A stretch of 64,000 nt of DNA from Jannaschia maritima. Its GTDB lineage: Bacteria; Pseudomonadota; Alphaproteobacteria; Rhodobacterales; Rhodobacteraceae. The DNA lies in the NCBI RefSeq assembly GCF_030973515.1, contig NZ_JARGZA010000004.1, positions 186,001 to 250,000 on the forward strand. Direction: 5' to 3'. Below are positions 17,879 through 26,549 of this stretch, piece after piece. Position numbers and translations under genes: made by a program. Position 1 is the stretch's first letter; each line of letters opens with the position of its first letter. Below the pieces are notes generated by a model. It made no database searches. It worked only from the letters and a program-made list of their open reading frames with translations, and had not been told where the DNA came from.

Positions 17879-18699
17879 CGTACACCCCCCCGAAGGTCTG
17901 GACCTGGGACTCCGACTCGGGCGGCCAGTTCGCCAACATCAACCGTCCGGTCAGCGGCCCGACCAAGGACGTGGACCTGCCGGTGGGCCGGCATCCCTAT
18001 CAGCTCTATTCCCTCGCCACCCCCAACGGCGTGAAGGTCACGATCCTATTCGAGGAGCTGATCGAGGCGGGCCACCCGGTCGAGTACGACGCCTGGCTGA
18101 TCGACATCGGCGAGGGCGACCAGTTCGGATCGGGCTTCGTGGACGTGAACCCCAACAGCAAGATCCCCGCCCTGTTCGACCGCACCGACGGGGCGAACGT
18201 CCGGGTCTTCGAATCGGGCGCGATCCTGCTGCACCTGGCCGAACGCCACGGCGCGTTCCTGGGCGCCGACCGGCCGGAGATGCTGTCCTGGCTGTTCTGG
18301 CAGATGGGCAGCGCGCCCTTCCTGGGCGGGGGCTTCGGGCACTTCTACCACTATGCGCCCGAGAAGCTGGAATACCCGATCAACCGCTACGCGATGGAGG
18401 CGAAGCGCCAGTTGGACGTGCTGGACAAGCGGTTGGAGGACGTCGAATGGGTGGCGGGCGGCGACTATACCATCGCCGACATGGCGATCTGGCCCTGGTA
18501 CGGTCAGGTCGTCCTGGGCCGCCTGTACGGGGACGCCGCGACCTTCCTTTCGGTGGACGACTATCCCCACGTGAAAGCCTGGGCCGAGCGCATCGACGCC
18601 CGCCCCGCCGTGCGCCGGGGCCGCATGGTGAACCGCAACTTCGGCGACGACGTAAGCCTGAAGCTGCCCGAACGCCATTCGCGCGACGACTTTGCCTGA
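17875..18699 (+). CDS. yghU: Glutathione-dependent disulfide-bond oxidoreductase YghU
   Basis: This GST-family protein reduces disulfides (notably 2-hydroxyethyl disulfide) with two bound glutathiones in the YghU/YfcG class. It has 274 residues. The thioredoxin-fold part has HPYQLYSLATPNGVKVTILFEEL, NPNSKIPALFD and VFESGAILLHLAERHG. The helical part has GDYTIADMAIWPWYG. The N-terminal extension KVWTWDSDSGGQFANINRP is a YghU signature. The start overlaps the upstream UDG-like stop (ATGA), and its own stop overlaps the moaB start, so the three are probably one transcription unit. Confidence 0.92.
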   Translation: MTYTPPKVWTWDSDSGGQFANINRPVSGPTKDVDLPVGRHPYQLYSLATPNGVKVTILFEELIEAGHPVEYDAWLIDIGEGDQFGSGFVDVNPNSKIPALFDRTDGANVRVFESGAILLHLAERHGAFLGADRPEMLSWLFWQMGSAPFLGGGFGHFYHYAPEKLEYPINRYAMEAKRQLDVLDKRLEDVEWVAGGDYTIADMAIWPWYGQVVLGRLYGDAATFLSVDDYPHVKAWAERIDARPAVRRGRMVNRNFGDDVSLKLPERHSRDDFA

Positions 18700-19222
18700 C
18701 CGGACCTTCCTGCCCTGCCGCATCGCGGTGCTGACCGTGTCGGACACGCGGACGGTCGCGGACGACCGGTCGGGCGACGTGCTGTGCGACCGGCTGCGGG
18801 AGGCCGGGCACGTCCTGGCCGACCGCGACATCGTGCCCGACGACCGCGTGGCCATCGCCGAGCACCTGACGCGCTGGATCGGGCAGGACGGCGTGGACGT
18901 GGTGCTGACCACGGGTGGCACCGGGCTGACGGGGCGCGACGTGACGGTGGAGGCGCACCGCGACGTGTACGAAAAGGAGATCGACGCCTTCGCCACGATG
19001 TTCACGATCGTCAGCATGGGCAAGATCGGCACCTCCGCCGTGCAGTCGCGCGCCTGCGCGGGCGTGGCGGGCGGGACGTACCTGTTCGCGCTGCCCGGCT
19101 CGCCCGGGGCGTGCCGGGACGCGTGGGACGAGATCCTGGTCCACCAGCTCGATTACCGCCACATGCCCTGCAACTTCGTCGAGATCATGCCCCGCCTGGA
19201 CGAGCATCTGCGACGGAAGTGA
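18692..19222 (+). CDS. moaB: Molybdenum cofactor biosynthesis protein MoaB
   Basis: MoaB/MogA-type proteins adenylylate molybdopterin before metal insertion. The 176-residue protein has AVLTVSDTRTVADDRSGD, the nucleotide-binding LTTGGTGLTGRDVTVEA, VSMGKIGTSAVQSRACAG and FALPGSPGACRDAWDEIL, all typical. The start is a TTG (TTG-CCT-GAC) overlapping the yghU stop; no closer ATG gives the family N-terminus. moaE and moaD are about 33 kb away on the other strand. Confidence 0.92.
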   Translation: MPDRTFLPCRIAVLTVSDTRTVADDRSGDVLCDRLREAGHVLADRDIVPDDRVAIAEHLTRWIGQDGVDVVLTTGGTGLTGRDVTVEAHRDVYEKEIDAFATMFTIVSMGKIGTSAVQSRACAGVAGGTYLFALPGSPGACRDAWDEILVHQLDYRHMPCNFVEIMPRLDEHLRRK

Positions 19223-19368
19223 CGCCCCCGCGCGGGACGCCGGGGGGACGGCGGCTCGGGTTCGTCCCGGGGACGCGAAGACCGGGGGCACCCGTCCCGC
19301 AGGCCATCCATTCACGAAACCGTGCCCGCCCGGTTCGGAATCCCCCGCCCCCGCCTTATCTCTCCCCC

Positions 19369-20826
19369 ATGCGATTCCTGTCCCGCAGCCTGACCGCGCT
19401 CTTCCTGGCGGCCCTGACCGTGACCTTGCTGGCCTGGGCGGTGCAGGTCACGCTGTCGGCGCTCGCGGAACGCGGCGGGGACGGCGGCCCCGGCCGCCCC
19501 GTCGAGGAACGCAGCTTTCGCGCCGCGGTGGTGGACCTGACCCCGCAGGACGTGACCCCCGTCCTGTCCGCCTTCGGCGAGGTCCGCGCCGCGCGCACGT
19601 TGGAGCTGCGCGCGCCTGCGGGCGGCCGCGTGGTCGAACTGTCGGATGCCTGGGCCGACGGGGGCCGGGTCGCGGCGGGCGACGTGCTGCTGCGCCTGGA
19701 CCCCGCCGACGCGGAGGCCGCAGCCGCCCTGGCCCGGGCCGACCTGTCCGGGGCGCAGGCCGACCTGCGCGTCGCCCGCACCGCCGCCGACCTCGCCCGG
19801 CAGGAGCTTGACGGCGCGGAGGCGCAGCGCGACCTCCAGGCGCAGGCGCTCGACCGGGCCCGCGACCTGTCGCAGCGGGGCATCGGCGCGGCGGCCACGG
19901 TCGAAGCGGCGGAGCTGGCGCTGCAGGCCGCGCGCCAGACCGTCCTGACCCGTCGGGGCGCGCTGGCCACCGCCGAGGCGCGCATCGACGCCGCCATCCT
20001 CGCCGTGGAACGCGCCCGCATCGCCCTGGACCAGGCGGAGCGCGACTTGGCCGACCGGACGCTGACGGCCGCCTTCGACGGCATCCTGTCGGATGTGGGC
20101 GTGCGCGTGGGCGGCCTCGTCGCGGTGAACGAAGGTCTCGGCACGCTTCTCGATCCGAGCGCCCTGGAGGTCGCGTTCCGCCTGTCCACGACGCAGTTCG
20201 TCCGCCTGGGCGGACCCGATGGCGACGTCACCGGCGCACCCGTCCGCGCCGTGCTGGACGCGCTGGGGCTGGATCTGGACACGACCGGCCGCATCGTGCG
20301 CGAGGCCGCTGTCGTGGCCGAGGGCCGCACCGGGCGGGAGGTGTTCGCCCGCCTCGATCCCGCCCCGGGATTCCGCCCCGGCGACTTCGTCCGGGTCGAG
20401 ATCCGCGAACCCGTCCTGTCGGACGTCTTCGTCGTTCCGGCGACGGCCGTCGCCACCGACGGCACGCTTCTGCTGGTCGGGGACGGGAACAGGCTAAAAC
20501 GGGCCGGCGCCACCGTGCTGCGACGCCAGGGCGACGACGTGATCGTCGCGGGCGACGGGCTCGCCGGGCGGCAGGCGGTCGCGCTGCGCGGTCCCGCGCT
20601 GGGTCCCGGCATCCTGGTCGACCCCATCGCCCCGGGCGCAGGCACCGACCCGCCGCCCCTGCCGGACCTGGTGGAGCTGGACCCCGAACGGCGCGCGCGC
20701 TTGATTGCCTTCGTGGAGGGCGGCCGCATGCCCGCCGAGGTCAAGGAGCGTCTGGTCGCCAGCCTGCAGCAGGACCGCGTGCCCGCCGACGTGGTGGCGC
20801 GCATCGAAGGGCGGATGGGCGGCTGA
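19369..20826 (+). CDS. RND efflux membrane fusion (adaptor) protein
   Basis: This HlyD/AcrA-type periplasmic adaptor joins an RND pump to an outer-membrane channel. It has 485 residues. An N-terminal membrane helix is followed by the lipoyl half (LRAPAGGRVVELSDAWADGGRVAAGDVLLRLD), a long alpha-hairpin (~110-225, Ala/Glu/Arg-rich), the second lipoyl half and barrel (LADRTLTAAFDGILSDVGVRVGGLV), and a membrane-proximal domain. A short extra C-terminal helical tail (LPDLVELDPERRARLIAFVE) is present. The stop overlaps the pump start by one base, so the two are co-translated. Confidence 0.9.
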   Translation: MRFLSRSLTALFLAALTVTLLAWAVQVTLSALAERGGDGGPGRPVEERSFRAAVVDLTPQDVTPVLSAFGEVRAARTLELRAPAGGRVVELSDAWADGGRVAAGDVLLRLDPADAEAAAALARADLSGAQADLRVARTAADLARQELDGAEAQRDLQAQALDRARDLSQRGIGAAATVEAAELALQAARQTVLTRRGALATAEARIDAAILAVERARIALDQAERDLADRTLTAAFDGILSDVGVRVGGLVAVNEGLGTLLDPSALEVAFRLSTTQFVRLGGPDGDVTGAPVRAVLDALGLDLDTTGRIVREAAVVAEGRTGREVFARLDPAPGFRPGDFVRVEIREPVLSDVFVVPATAVATDGTLLLVGDGNRLKRAGATVLRRQGDDVIVAGDGLAGRQAVALRGPALGPGILVDPIAPGAGTDPPPLPDLVELDPERRARLIAFVEGGRMPAEVKERLVASLQQDRVPADVVARIEGRMGG

Positions 20827-23800
20827 TGCTGCGGCACTTCACCCGCCACCGCACCCTGGCCAACCTCCTGATGGTGCTGATGATCGCGGCCGGCACGCTG
20901 GCGATCCCCAACATGCGGGCGCAGTTCTTCCCCGACGTCGTCAGCGAATCGATCACCATCACCACCCGGTGGGACGGCGCGGGCGCGCAGGACGTGGACC
21001 GCGGGATCGTGCAGGTGCTGCTGCCCGGCATCCTCGGCATCGACGGCGTATCCGACGTCTCCGCCACGGCGCAGGAAGGGTCCGCCTCGATCACGGCCGA
21101 GTTCGCGCCAGGCCAGGACATGACGCAGGCCGCCGCCGACATGCAGGAGTCGGTCGATTCCGTCACCGACCTGCCGGAGGACGCCGACGACCCCCGCGTG
21201 CGCCAGGGCAACTGGTGGGACCGCGTCACCGACGTCGTCATCAGCGGCCCCATCGGGGTGGAGCAGCTGGCCCGCTTCGCGGACGGGTTCAACGAACAGC
21301 TGTTCGCGGCCGGCGTGACCCGCACCACCCTGCGGGGCGTGGCCGCGCCCTCCGTCACGGTGGAGGTGCCGTCCGAATTACTGCAGCGCCACGCCCTCGG
21401 CTTGGCCGAGATCGCCGCCGCCATCCGCGCCGAGGCCACCGCCGCCCCCGTGGGCGACGTCACCGGCGCGGACGCGCGCGTCCGGGCGGGCGCCAACCGC
21501 CGCACCGCGGAGGAGGTCGCCGCGATCGTACTGCGCCGCGACGCGGACGGGGCCACGCTGACCGTGGGCGACGTGGCCGTCGTGCGCACCCGCGGCGCCG
21601 ACCGCGAGCGGGCCTACTTCGTGGACGGGAACCCGGCGGTCACGATGCGGGTCGACCGCTCCGCCGACGGGGACGCCATCGCGCTGCAGCGCATCGTCGA
21701 GCGGGAGGCCGCGGCCGCGCTGGACGGCGCGCCCGACGGCGTGCGCATCGACCTGATCAACACCCGGGCGGAGGCCATCACCGGTCGCATCGGCGTCCTG
21801 GTGGACAACGCCGTCACGGGCCTCGCGCTGGTGGTGGCGCTGCTGTTCCTGTTCCTGAACGTGCGCACCGCGTTCTGGGTCGCGGCCGGCATCCCCACCG
21901 CCCTGATGGCCGCGCTGGCGCTGATGTGGGCGGCGGGCCTGACGATCAACATGATCAGCCTGTTCGCCCTGATCATCACGCTGGGCATCGTCGTGGACGA
22001 CGCCATCGTCGTGGGCGAGCACGCCGACTGGCGCGCCCGGCACCTGCGCGAGCCGCCCGTCCAGGCCGCCGAGAACGCGGCGCGGCGCATGTTCACCCCC
22101 GTCCTGTCCGCCACGCTGACCACCGTGATCGCCTTCTTCGGGCTGGTCGCGATCGGGGGGCGGTTCGGCAACCTGATCGCCGACATCCCGTTCACCGTGA
22201 TCGCGGTGCTGATCGCGTCCCTGGTGGAATGCTTCCTGATCCTGCCGCATCACATGGCCGGCGCGCTTCGCCACATGGCGCGCGAGACGTGGTACGACGC
22301 CCCGTCGCGCGTGGTGAACCGCGGCTTCGACTGGTTCCGCGACACGCTCTTCCGCCCGCTCGTCCGCCTGTTCGTCACCGCCCGCTATGCCGTGGTCGCG
22401 GGTGCCGTCGTCCTGCTGGCCAGCCAGGCCGCCCTGTTCCTGACGGGCGAGGTGCAGTGGCGCTTCTTCAACGCCCCGGAGCGTAGCAGCGTCACCGGCA
22501 ACTTCGCCATGCGCGACGAGGCCACGCGCGAGGACAGCATGGCGCAGCTGCGCGAGATGCAGCGCGCCGTCGCCGCCATATCCGACCGCTACGCCGACGA
22601 GTACGGCGCCGACCCCGTCAGGTTCGTGCTGGGCGAGGTCGGCGGCAATTCGGGCCGCGGGCTGGCCAGCGCGGACGACAAGGACCCCGACCAACTGGGC
22701 GGCCTGTCGATCGAACTGATCGACGCCGACCTGCGCCCCTATTCCGCCTTCGCCCTCGTGGCCGACCTGCAGGACGAGGTGCGTCAGCTTCCCCTGACGG
22801 AGGAGATCAGCTTCCGCGGATGGCGCGGCGGGCCGGGGGGCGATGCCCTGTCGGTCCGCTTCTCGGGCGCGGACATCCCCGTCCTGAAGGCCGCCGCGGA
22901 GGACCTGAAGGCCGCCGTCGCCCGCTTCCCGGAAGTGTCGGGCGTGCAGGACAGCCTGCCCTACGACCGCGACGAGCAGATCCTGACCCTGACCCCGCAG
23001 GGCCAGGCCCTGGGCTTCGACATCGCGGCCCTGTCGCGCACGCTGCGCGACCGCCTGTCGGGGATCGAGGCGGCCAGCTTCCCCGTGGGACCCCGCACCG
23101 GCACGATCCGGGTCGAGCTGCCCCCGGGCGACGTGCGGGCCGACTTCCTCGATACGCTGCGGCTGACCGCGCCGGGCGGGGCCGACGTGGCCCTGGCCGA
23201 CATCGTCACCGTCGAGGTGCGGCAGGGCTTCGCCCGCATCCTGCGCGAGGACGGGGTCGCGGTCGTCACCGTCACGGGCGACATGGACCAGGACGACGCC
23301 GCGCGCGCCGCCGAGATACGCGACAGCCTGTCGGACGACATCCTGCCCGCCATCGCCGCCACCCACCGGGTCGACTGGTCGCTGGGCGGCCTGGCCGAGC
23401 AGGAGCGTGCCTTCCTGACCGACGCCACCGTCGGACTGGTGGCCTGCCTCCTGGGGATATACCTGGTCCTGGCCTGGATCTTCGCGTCCTGGTCGCGCCC
23501 CGCCGTCATCATGGCGGTCATCCCCTTCGGGCTGATCGGGGCGATCTGGGGCCATTGGTGGTGGGACGTGCCGCTGTCGATGTTCAGCGTCGTGGGCCTG
23601 ATCGGCATGACGGGCATCATCATCAACGATTCCATCGTGCTGGTGACGTCCGTGGACGAGCACGGGTGCGACCGGGCGCTGATCCCCGCGATCCAGGCCG
23701 CCGTCGCCGACCGCCTGCGCCCGGTCCTGCTGACCACCCTGACCACCGTGCTGGGCCTGACGCCGCTGCTCTACGAGACGTCGGTCCAGGCCCAGTTCCT

Positions 23801-24176
23801 GCGCCCCACCGTCATCACGCTGGTCTATGGGCTGGGGTTCGGGATGCTCCTGGTGCTGGTGCTGGTGCCCGCCCTCCTGGCCATCGGCGGCGACACCACG
23901 CGGGCCTGGCGCGCGCTGGGCCGCGCCGCCCGCCTGCCCCGCCGCCGCCGGGGCCGGGGCGCGGGGCTGGCGGTGATGGGGCTGGCCGCGATCCTCGCCG
24001 GCTGGGCCGTCGCCACCCTGGGCTTCGCCGCGGCGAACCGCCCCCTGCCGCTCGGCCTGCCCGCCGACGGCATGGCGGAGGCCGCCGCCCTGTTCCTGAG
24101 CGGCACGGCCATCGCGCTGACGCTGGCGTGGATCGCGGGCGCGGCCGTCCTCCTGCGTCGCTCGCGTCCGTCCTAG
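20826..24176 (+). CDS. RND family efflux permease (AcrB/MdtB-like)
   Basis: This 1116-residue proton-driven transporter has an N-terminal helix followed by ITITTRWDGAGAQDVDRGI, the family ISG segment (VISGPIGVEQLARFADG) and large periplasmic loops. The conserved proton-relay aspartates lie in LGIVVDDAIVVGEHAD, and the second half repeats the fold (GLIGMTGIIINDSIVLV; LTTLTTVLGLTPLL). After the usual twelfth helix it carries two more hydrophobic segments near the C-terminus (GLAVMGLAAILAGWAVATLG and ALFLSGTAIALTLAWIAG), an extension seen in some relatives. The substrate is unknown. No outer-membrane channel gene is adjacent. Confidence 0.93.
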   Translation: MLRHFTRHRTLANLLMVLMIAAGTLAIPNMRAQFFPDVVSESITITTRWDGAGAQDVDRGIVQVLLPGILGIDGVSDVSATAQEGSASITAEFAPGQDMTQAAADMQESVDSVTDLPEDADDPRVRQGNWWDRVTDVVISGPIGVEQLARFADGFNEQLFAAGVTRTTLRGVAAPSVTVEVPSELLQRHALGLAEIAAAIRAEATAAPVGDVTGADARVRAGANRRTAEEVAAIVLRRDADGATLTVGDVAVVRTRGADRERAYFVDGNPAVTMRVDRSADGDAIALQRIVEREAAAALDGAPDGVRIDLINTRAEAITGRIGVLVDNAVTGLALVVALLFLFLNVRTAFWVAAGIPTALMAALALMWAAGLTINMISLFALIITLGIVVDDAIVVGEHADWRARHLREPPVQAAENAARRMFTPVLSATLTTVIAFFGLVAIGGRFGNLIADIPFTVIAVLIASLVECFLILPHHMAGALRHMARETWYDAPSRVVNRGFDWFRDTLFRPLVRLFVTARYAVVAGAVVLLASQAALFLTGEVQWRFFNAPERSSVTGNFAMRDEATREDSMAQLREMQRAVAAISDRYADEYGADPVRFVLGEVGGNSGRGLASADDKDPDQLGGLSIELIDADLRPYSAFALVADLQDEVRQLPLTEEISFRGWRGGPGGDALSVRFSGADIPVLKAAAEDLKAAVARFPEVSGVQDSLPYDRDEQILTLTPQGQALGFDIAALSRTLRDRLSGIEAASFPVGPRTGTIRVELPPGDVRADFLDTLRLTAPGGADVALADIVTVEVRQGFARILREDGVAVVTVTGDMDQDDAARAAEIRDSLSDDILPAIAATHRVDWSLGGLAEQERAFLTDATVGLVACLLGIYLVLAWIFASWSRPAVIMAVIPFGLIGAIWGHWWWDVPLSMFSVVGLIGMTGIIINDSIVLVTSVDEHGCDRALIPAIQAAVADRLRPVLLTTLTTVLGLTPLLYETSVQAQFLRPTVITLVYGLGFGMLLVLVLVPALLAIGGDTTRAWRALGRAARLPRRRRGRGAGLAVMGLAAILAGWAVATLGFAAANRPLPLGLPADGMAEAAALFLSGTAIALTLAWIAGAAVLLRRSRPS

Positions 24177-24280
24177 CGCCTCTCCGCCGACCGCCCGGAC
24201 GCCGGCGGGCCGGGCTCCAGGCGGGTGGGCTGGGACTGGACCAGGTGGTCGCTGCCCGACGCGCCGCCCCCAGCCACCGG

Positions 24281-24412
24281 GACTACGTGCTACACCACTT
24301 CGAGGATGGACAGGTCGGTTACGTGCCGCAGACTATCCACGACAATGGGCGCGGCTATTCGGGCGCCTCGCATACCGGTGCCAACTCGATAATGGACAAC
24401 GACCTGTTCTAG
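24281..24412 (+). pseudogene. C-terminal scrap of an LHH-type HNH/Endo VII nuclease toxin
   Basis: In the frame ending at the TAG at 24410 the sequence reads DYVLHHFEDGQVGYVPQTIH and continues to SGASHTGANSIMDNDLF. The LHH-x-EDG, then x-VP-x-x-IH, then SHTG order is the signature of the HNH/Endo VII nuclease fold with (W/L)HH motif found at the C-terminal tip of polymorphic toxins. No start codon, delivery domain or earlier toxin part is present: upstream in this frame lies only spacer and then antiframe of the RND pump. It stops 13 bases before the first SUKH immunity-like gene, the usual toxin-immunity order. I infer a displaced toxin tip or a decayed toxin. The left edge is approximate. 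Confidence 0.6.
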
Positions 24413-24425
24413 ACTGGACGAACGC

Positions 24426-24929
24426 ATGAACATTCCCCCCGAAACGTTGGAATGGTGGGCCTCGATGGACGTTCCGCCCGCCACCGAGAAGGAAGTCGCG
24501 CGCGTGGAACGTGCAATCGGCCAGCCCCTACCAGCGGATTATGTGAGGTTCCTTCGGCAGCACGGCTTCGTGGAATGGGACATCGATACGCCGGACAGCT
24601 TCGACTACAGCGTCCGCGAAGAGGGTCAGGTCGTGACCCACACCGATGGCAGCATCTCGCACCTATGGGATGCGGACCATATCGAACGCATGGCCGCGGA
24701 CGTCCGCGCGCCGGGTGGCACCCCGCCGCTGCTGTACCCCAACACGCATTTCCCCATCGGCGGCACGCCCGACCAGGACCAGATCCTGATGGAACTGACG
24801 CCCAAGGCGGGCCGGATCTGGTACTGGCCCGAACGCGTGGACGAATGGGGCTCAGGCGATAACACCGCCTTGGGATTCGTCGCCGACGACTTCACCACGT
24901 TCGTCGAAAACCTGCGTCTAGGTGACTGA
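24426..24929 (+). CDS. SMI1/KNR4 (SUKH) family immunity-like protein
   Basis: This 167-residue single-domain SUKH protein has the N-terminal signature ATEKEVARVERAIGQPLPADY followed by FLRQHGF, and the C-terminal FVADDFTTFVENL. SUKH proteins are the commonest immunity proteins of polymorphic toxins and bind the toxin nuclease in the cytoplasm (established for the superfamily). It directly follows the LHH nuclease scrap, which is a toxin class known to pair with SUKH. Its stop overlaps the next start by one base. Codon use is slightly less GC-extreme than that of the RND genes upstream. Confidence 0.82.
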   Translation: MNIPPETLEWWASMDVPPATEKEVARVERAIGQPLPADYVRFLRQHGFVEWDIDTPDSFDYSVREEGQVVTHTDGSISHLWDADHIERMAADVRAPGGTPPLLYPNTHFPIGGTPDQDQILMELTPKAGRIWYWPERVDEWGSGDNTALGFVADDFTTFVENLRLGD

Positions 24930-25870
24930 TGGCGGACCTCTCGCTTTCCGCCGCTACGCTCGCCCTGTGGGCCGCGGCCGGCGTGACCCCGGCCACGCAG
25001 GCAGAAGTCGCGCGCATCGCGGCGGCCGCAGGCGCGCCCCTGGCGCCGAACTACGTGACCTTCCTGAAAACCTATGGATTTCCGGCATGGCCCGAGGGAT
25101 CGGATAGCGGTTTCGTGTCCGATTTGGGTCCCGGCACGATCCTCGCCATGCTCGACCCGGCCTCCGTCGAGCGGTCTCAAGCCTTCGTGCCGGCGGATCA
25201 TCTTCCCGTCGCGAGCGACTATTCGGGCCATGGCTTCGTCACGCTGCGCCTGCGTGAGCCAGACTCCGGTTCCGTTTGGTATGTCGGGGACGAAGGGGAT
25301 CCGGGCTGGATCGCGCCCGACTTCGCCTCGTTCCTGACGGGCCTGACACCCGATGCAGAATCGCTTCCAGCCGAACGCGACCGGGGCACGCCCGTGGAGG
25401 ATACGCAGACCGGCTTCACCCTCGCGCGTGAGACCCGCGATGCCTGGGCCGCCTACGGCACCGGGGCCACGCCCGAACCGCCGGACGAACTGGCCGCCAT
25501 CGAGGATGCCTTGGGACGCCCCCTGCCGGAGGCTCTGCGGACGTTCCTGACCACTTTTGGCTACGTGACGTTCTTCGGCGATGCGTTTGCGACCTTCGAC
25601 CTGCCGCCCGGCGCGGGGCAACCCTACGACTTCGTGTCGGTCATCTATTCCACCGCGGTACTGATGCGCAGCCTGCCCGACGCGAAGGGCGCGCCTTTGC
25701 CGTTCGCCTCCACCGCCCTGCCGGAAGGAAGCCTTCTGATCGGGATGACCGAGGAGGATGAGGGACGAATCTATTGGCGGGGGACGGATACCGGTGCGCC
25801 CGTCCCGGTGTCCCCAGACCTGCGGACCTTTCTGGCCAATTTGTTCACGCTGCGGAATGACGATGGCTGA
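24929..25870 (+). CDS. Tandem two-domain SUKH protein
   Basis: This 313-residue protein has two SUKH domains, each with the signature helix pair. The first is PATQAEVARIAAAAGAPLAP followed by NYVTFLKTYGF, ending IAPDFASFLTGL. The second is PEPPDELAAIEDALGRPLPE followed by ALRTFLTTFGY, ending VSPDLRTFLANLF. The two halves are diverged copies of each other and of the upstream gene, which suggests local duplication of immunity domains. There is no signal peptide. It overlaps the upstream gene by one base and the downstream ATP-grasp-like gene by eight, so the three form one coupled unit. Confidence 0.8.
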   Translation: MADLSLSAATLALWAAAGVTPATQAEVARIAAAAGAPLAPNYVTFLKTYGFPAWPEGSDSGFVSDLGPGTILAMLDPASVERSQAFVPADHLPVASDYSGHGFVTLRLREPDSGSVWYVGDEGDPGWIAPDFASFLTGLTPDAESLPAERDRGTPVEDTQTGFTLARETRDAWAAYGTGATPEPPDELAAIEDALGRPLPEALRTFLTTFGYVTFFGDAFATFDLPPGAGQPYDFVSVIYSTAVLMRSLPDAKGAPLPFASTALPEGSLLIGMTEEDEGRIYWRGTDTGAPVPVSPDLRTFLANLFTLRNDDG

Positions 25871-26504
25871 CGACCTCGCTCGTCGCCTGCGGGGGACGGA
25901 CGTCCTGCAATGGCCCGACCCGGTCCGGGCGCTGGCATGGCAAATGCCTTGGATCTCGCTGCCTCTCGCGCTCGATCCGGAGGGGGGACCGCCGCGCCTC
26001 GACGCGGAATGCCCCGACGCCGCACCGGCGGACCTGTTCCCGAAGATCGCGCTGAAGTCCTGGCAGGAGGAAGGGCGGTTGCGCCTTATCCCGGGCGAAC
26101 AGCCACTCCCGCCCGCCGTTGCGGCCCGCCTTTCGACCCCGACCGGACGCCAGGTGATGGTCCTGGAAGCCTGGCGCGACGCCTCCACTCCTCCATACCT
26201 GCACTTGTTCGAATCGCGCGACATGTCCACCGTCTCCGAACTGCGATGCCGATGGGTCGGGGACCGCCGCGTCGCCTCGACGATATGCCATCGCAACCGC
26301 GCCGGCGTGCGCGCAGACATATTGGACCGGGCCGAGGACACGGTCCGGTCCGCCATGGGCGCGATGGGCGACGTGACGATGCAATTCGCCGTCGGACGCG
26401 ACGGACGACCCTGGATACTGGACGTGAACCCCGTGCTCACCCCGGCCGACCTCGAGAGCCTGTCGCGCATCCCCGCCAATACGGGACCAAGGGAAATGCA
26501 CTGA
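25863..26504 (+). CDS. Small ATP-grasp-like protein in the immunity operon
   Basis: The C-terminal half of this 213-residue protein (ELRCRWVGDRRVASTICHRN, then DVTMQFAVGRDGRPWILDVNP) has the Glu/Arg strand and the final D-x-N metal-binding motif of the ATP-grasp fold, closest by eye to CDC123/D123-type domains. The N-terminal half is short, so the fold may be truncated (full domains are usually 300 or more residues). It overlaps the tandem SUKH gene by eight bases. An in-frame ATG at 25857 would add two residues. It could be a peptide ligase, a protein modifier or a third immunity factor. Function is unknown. Confidence 0.55.
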   Translation: MADDLARRLRGTDVLQWPDPVRALAWQMPWISLPLALDPEGGPPRLDAECPDAAPADLFPKIALKSWQEEGRLRLIPGEQPLPPAVAARLSTPTGRQVMVLEAWRDASTPPYLHLFESRDMSTVSELRCRWVGDRRVASTICHRNRAGVRADILDRAEDTVRSAMGAMGDVTMQFAVGRDGRPWILDVNPVLTPADLESLSRIPANTGPREMH

Positions 26505-26549
26505 CGCGCTCGGCATCGGTGGGCGCCCGTGGGCGTGGTGCGGACAGAC

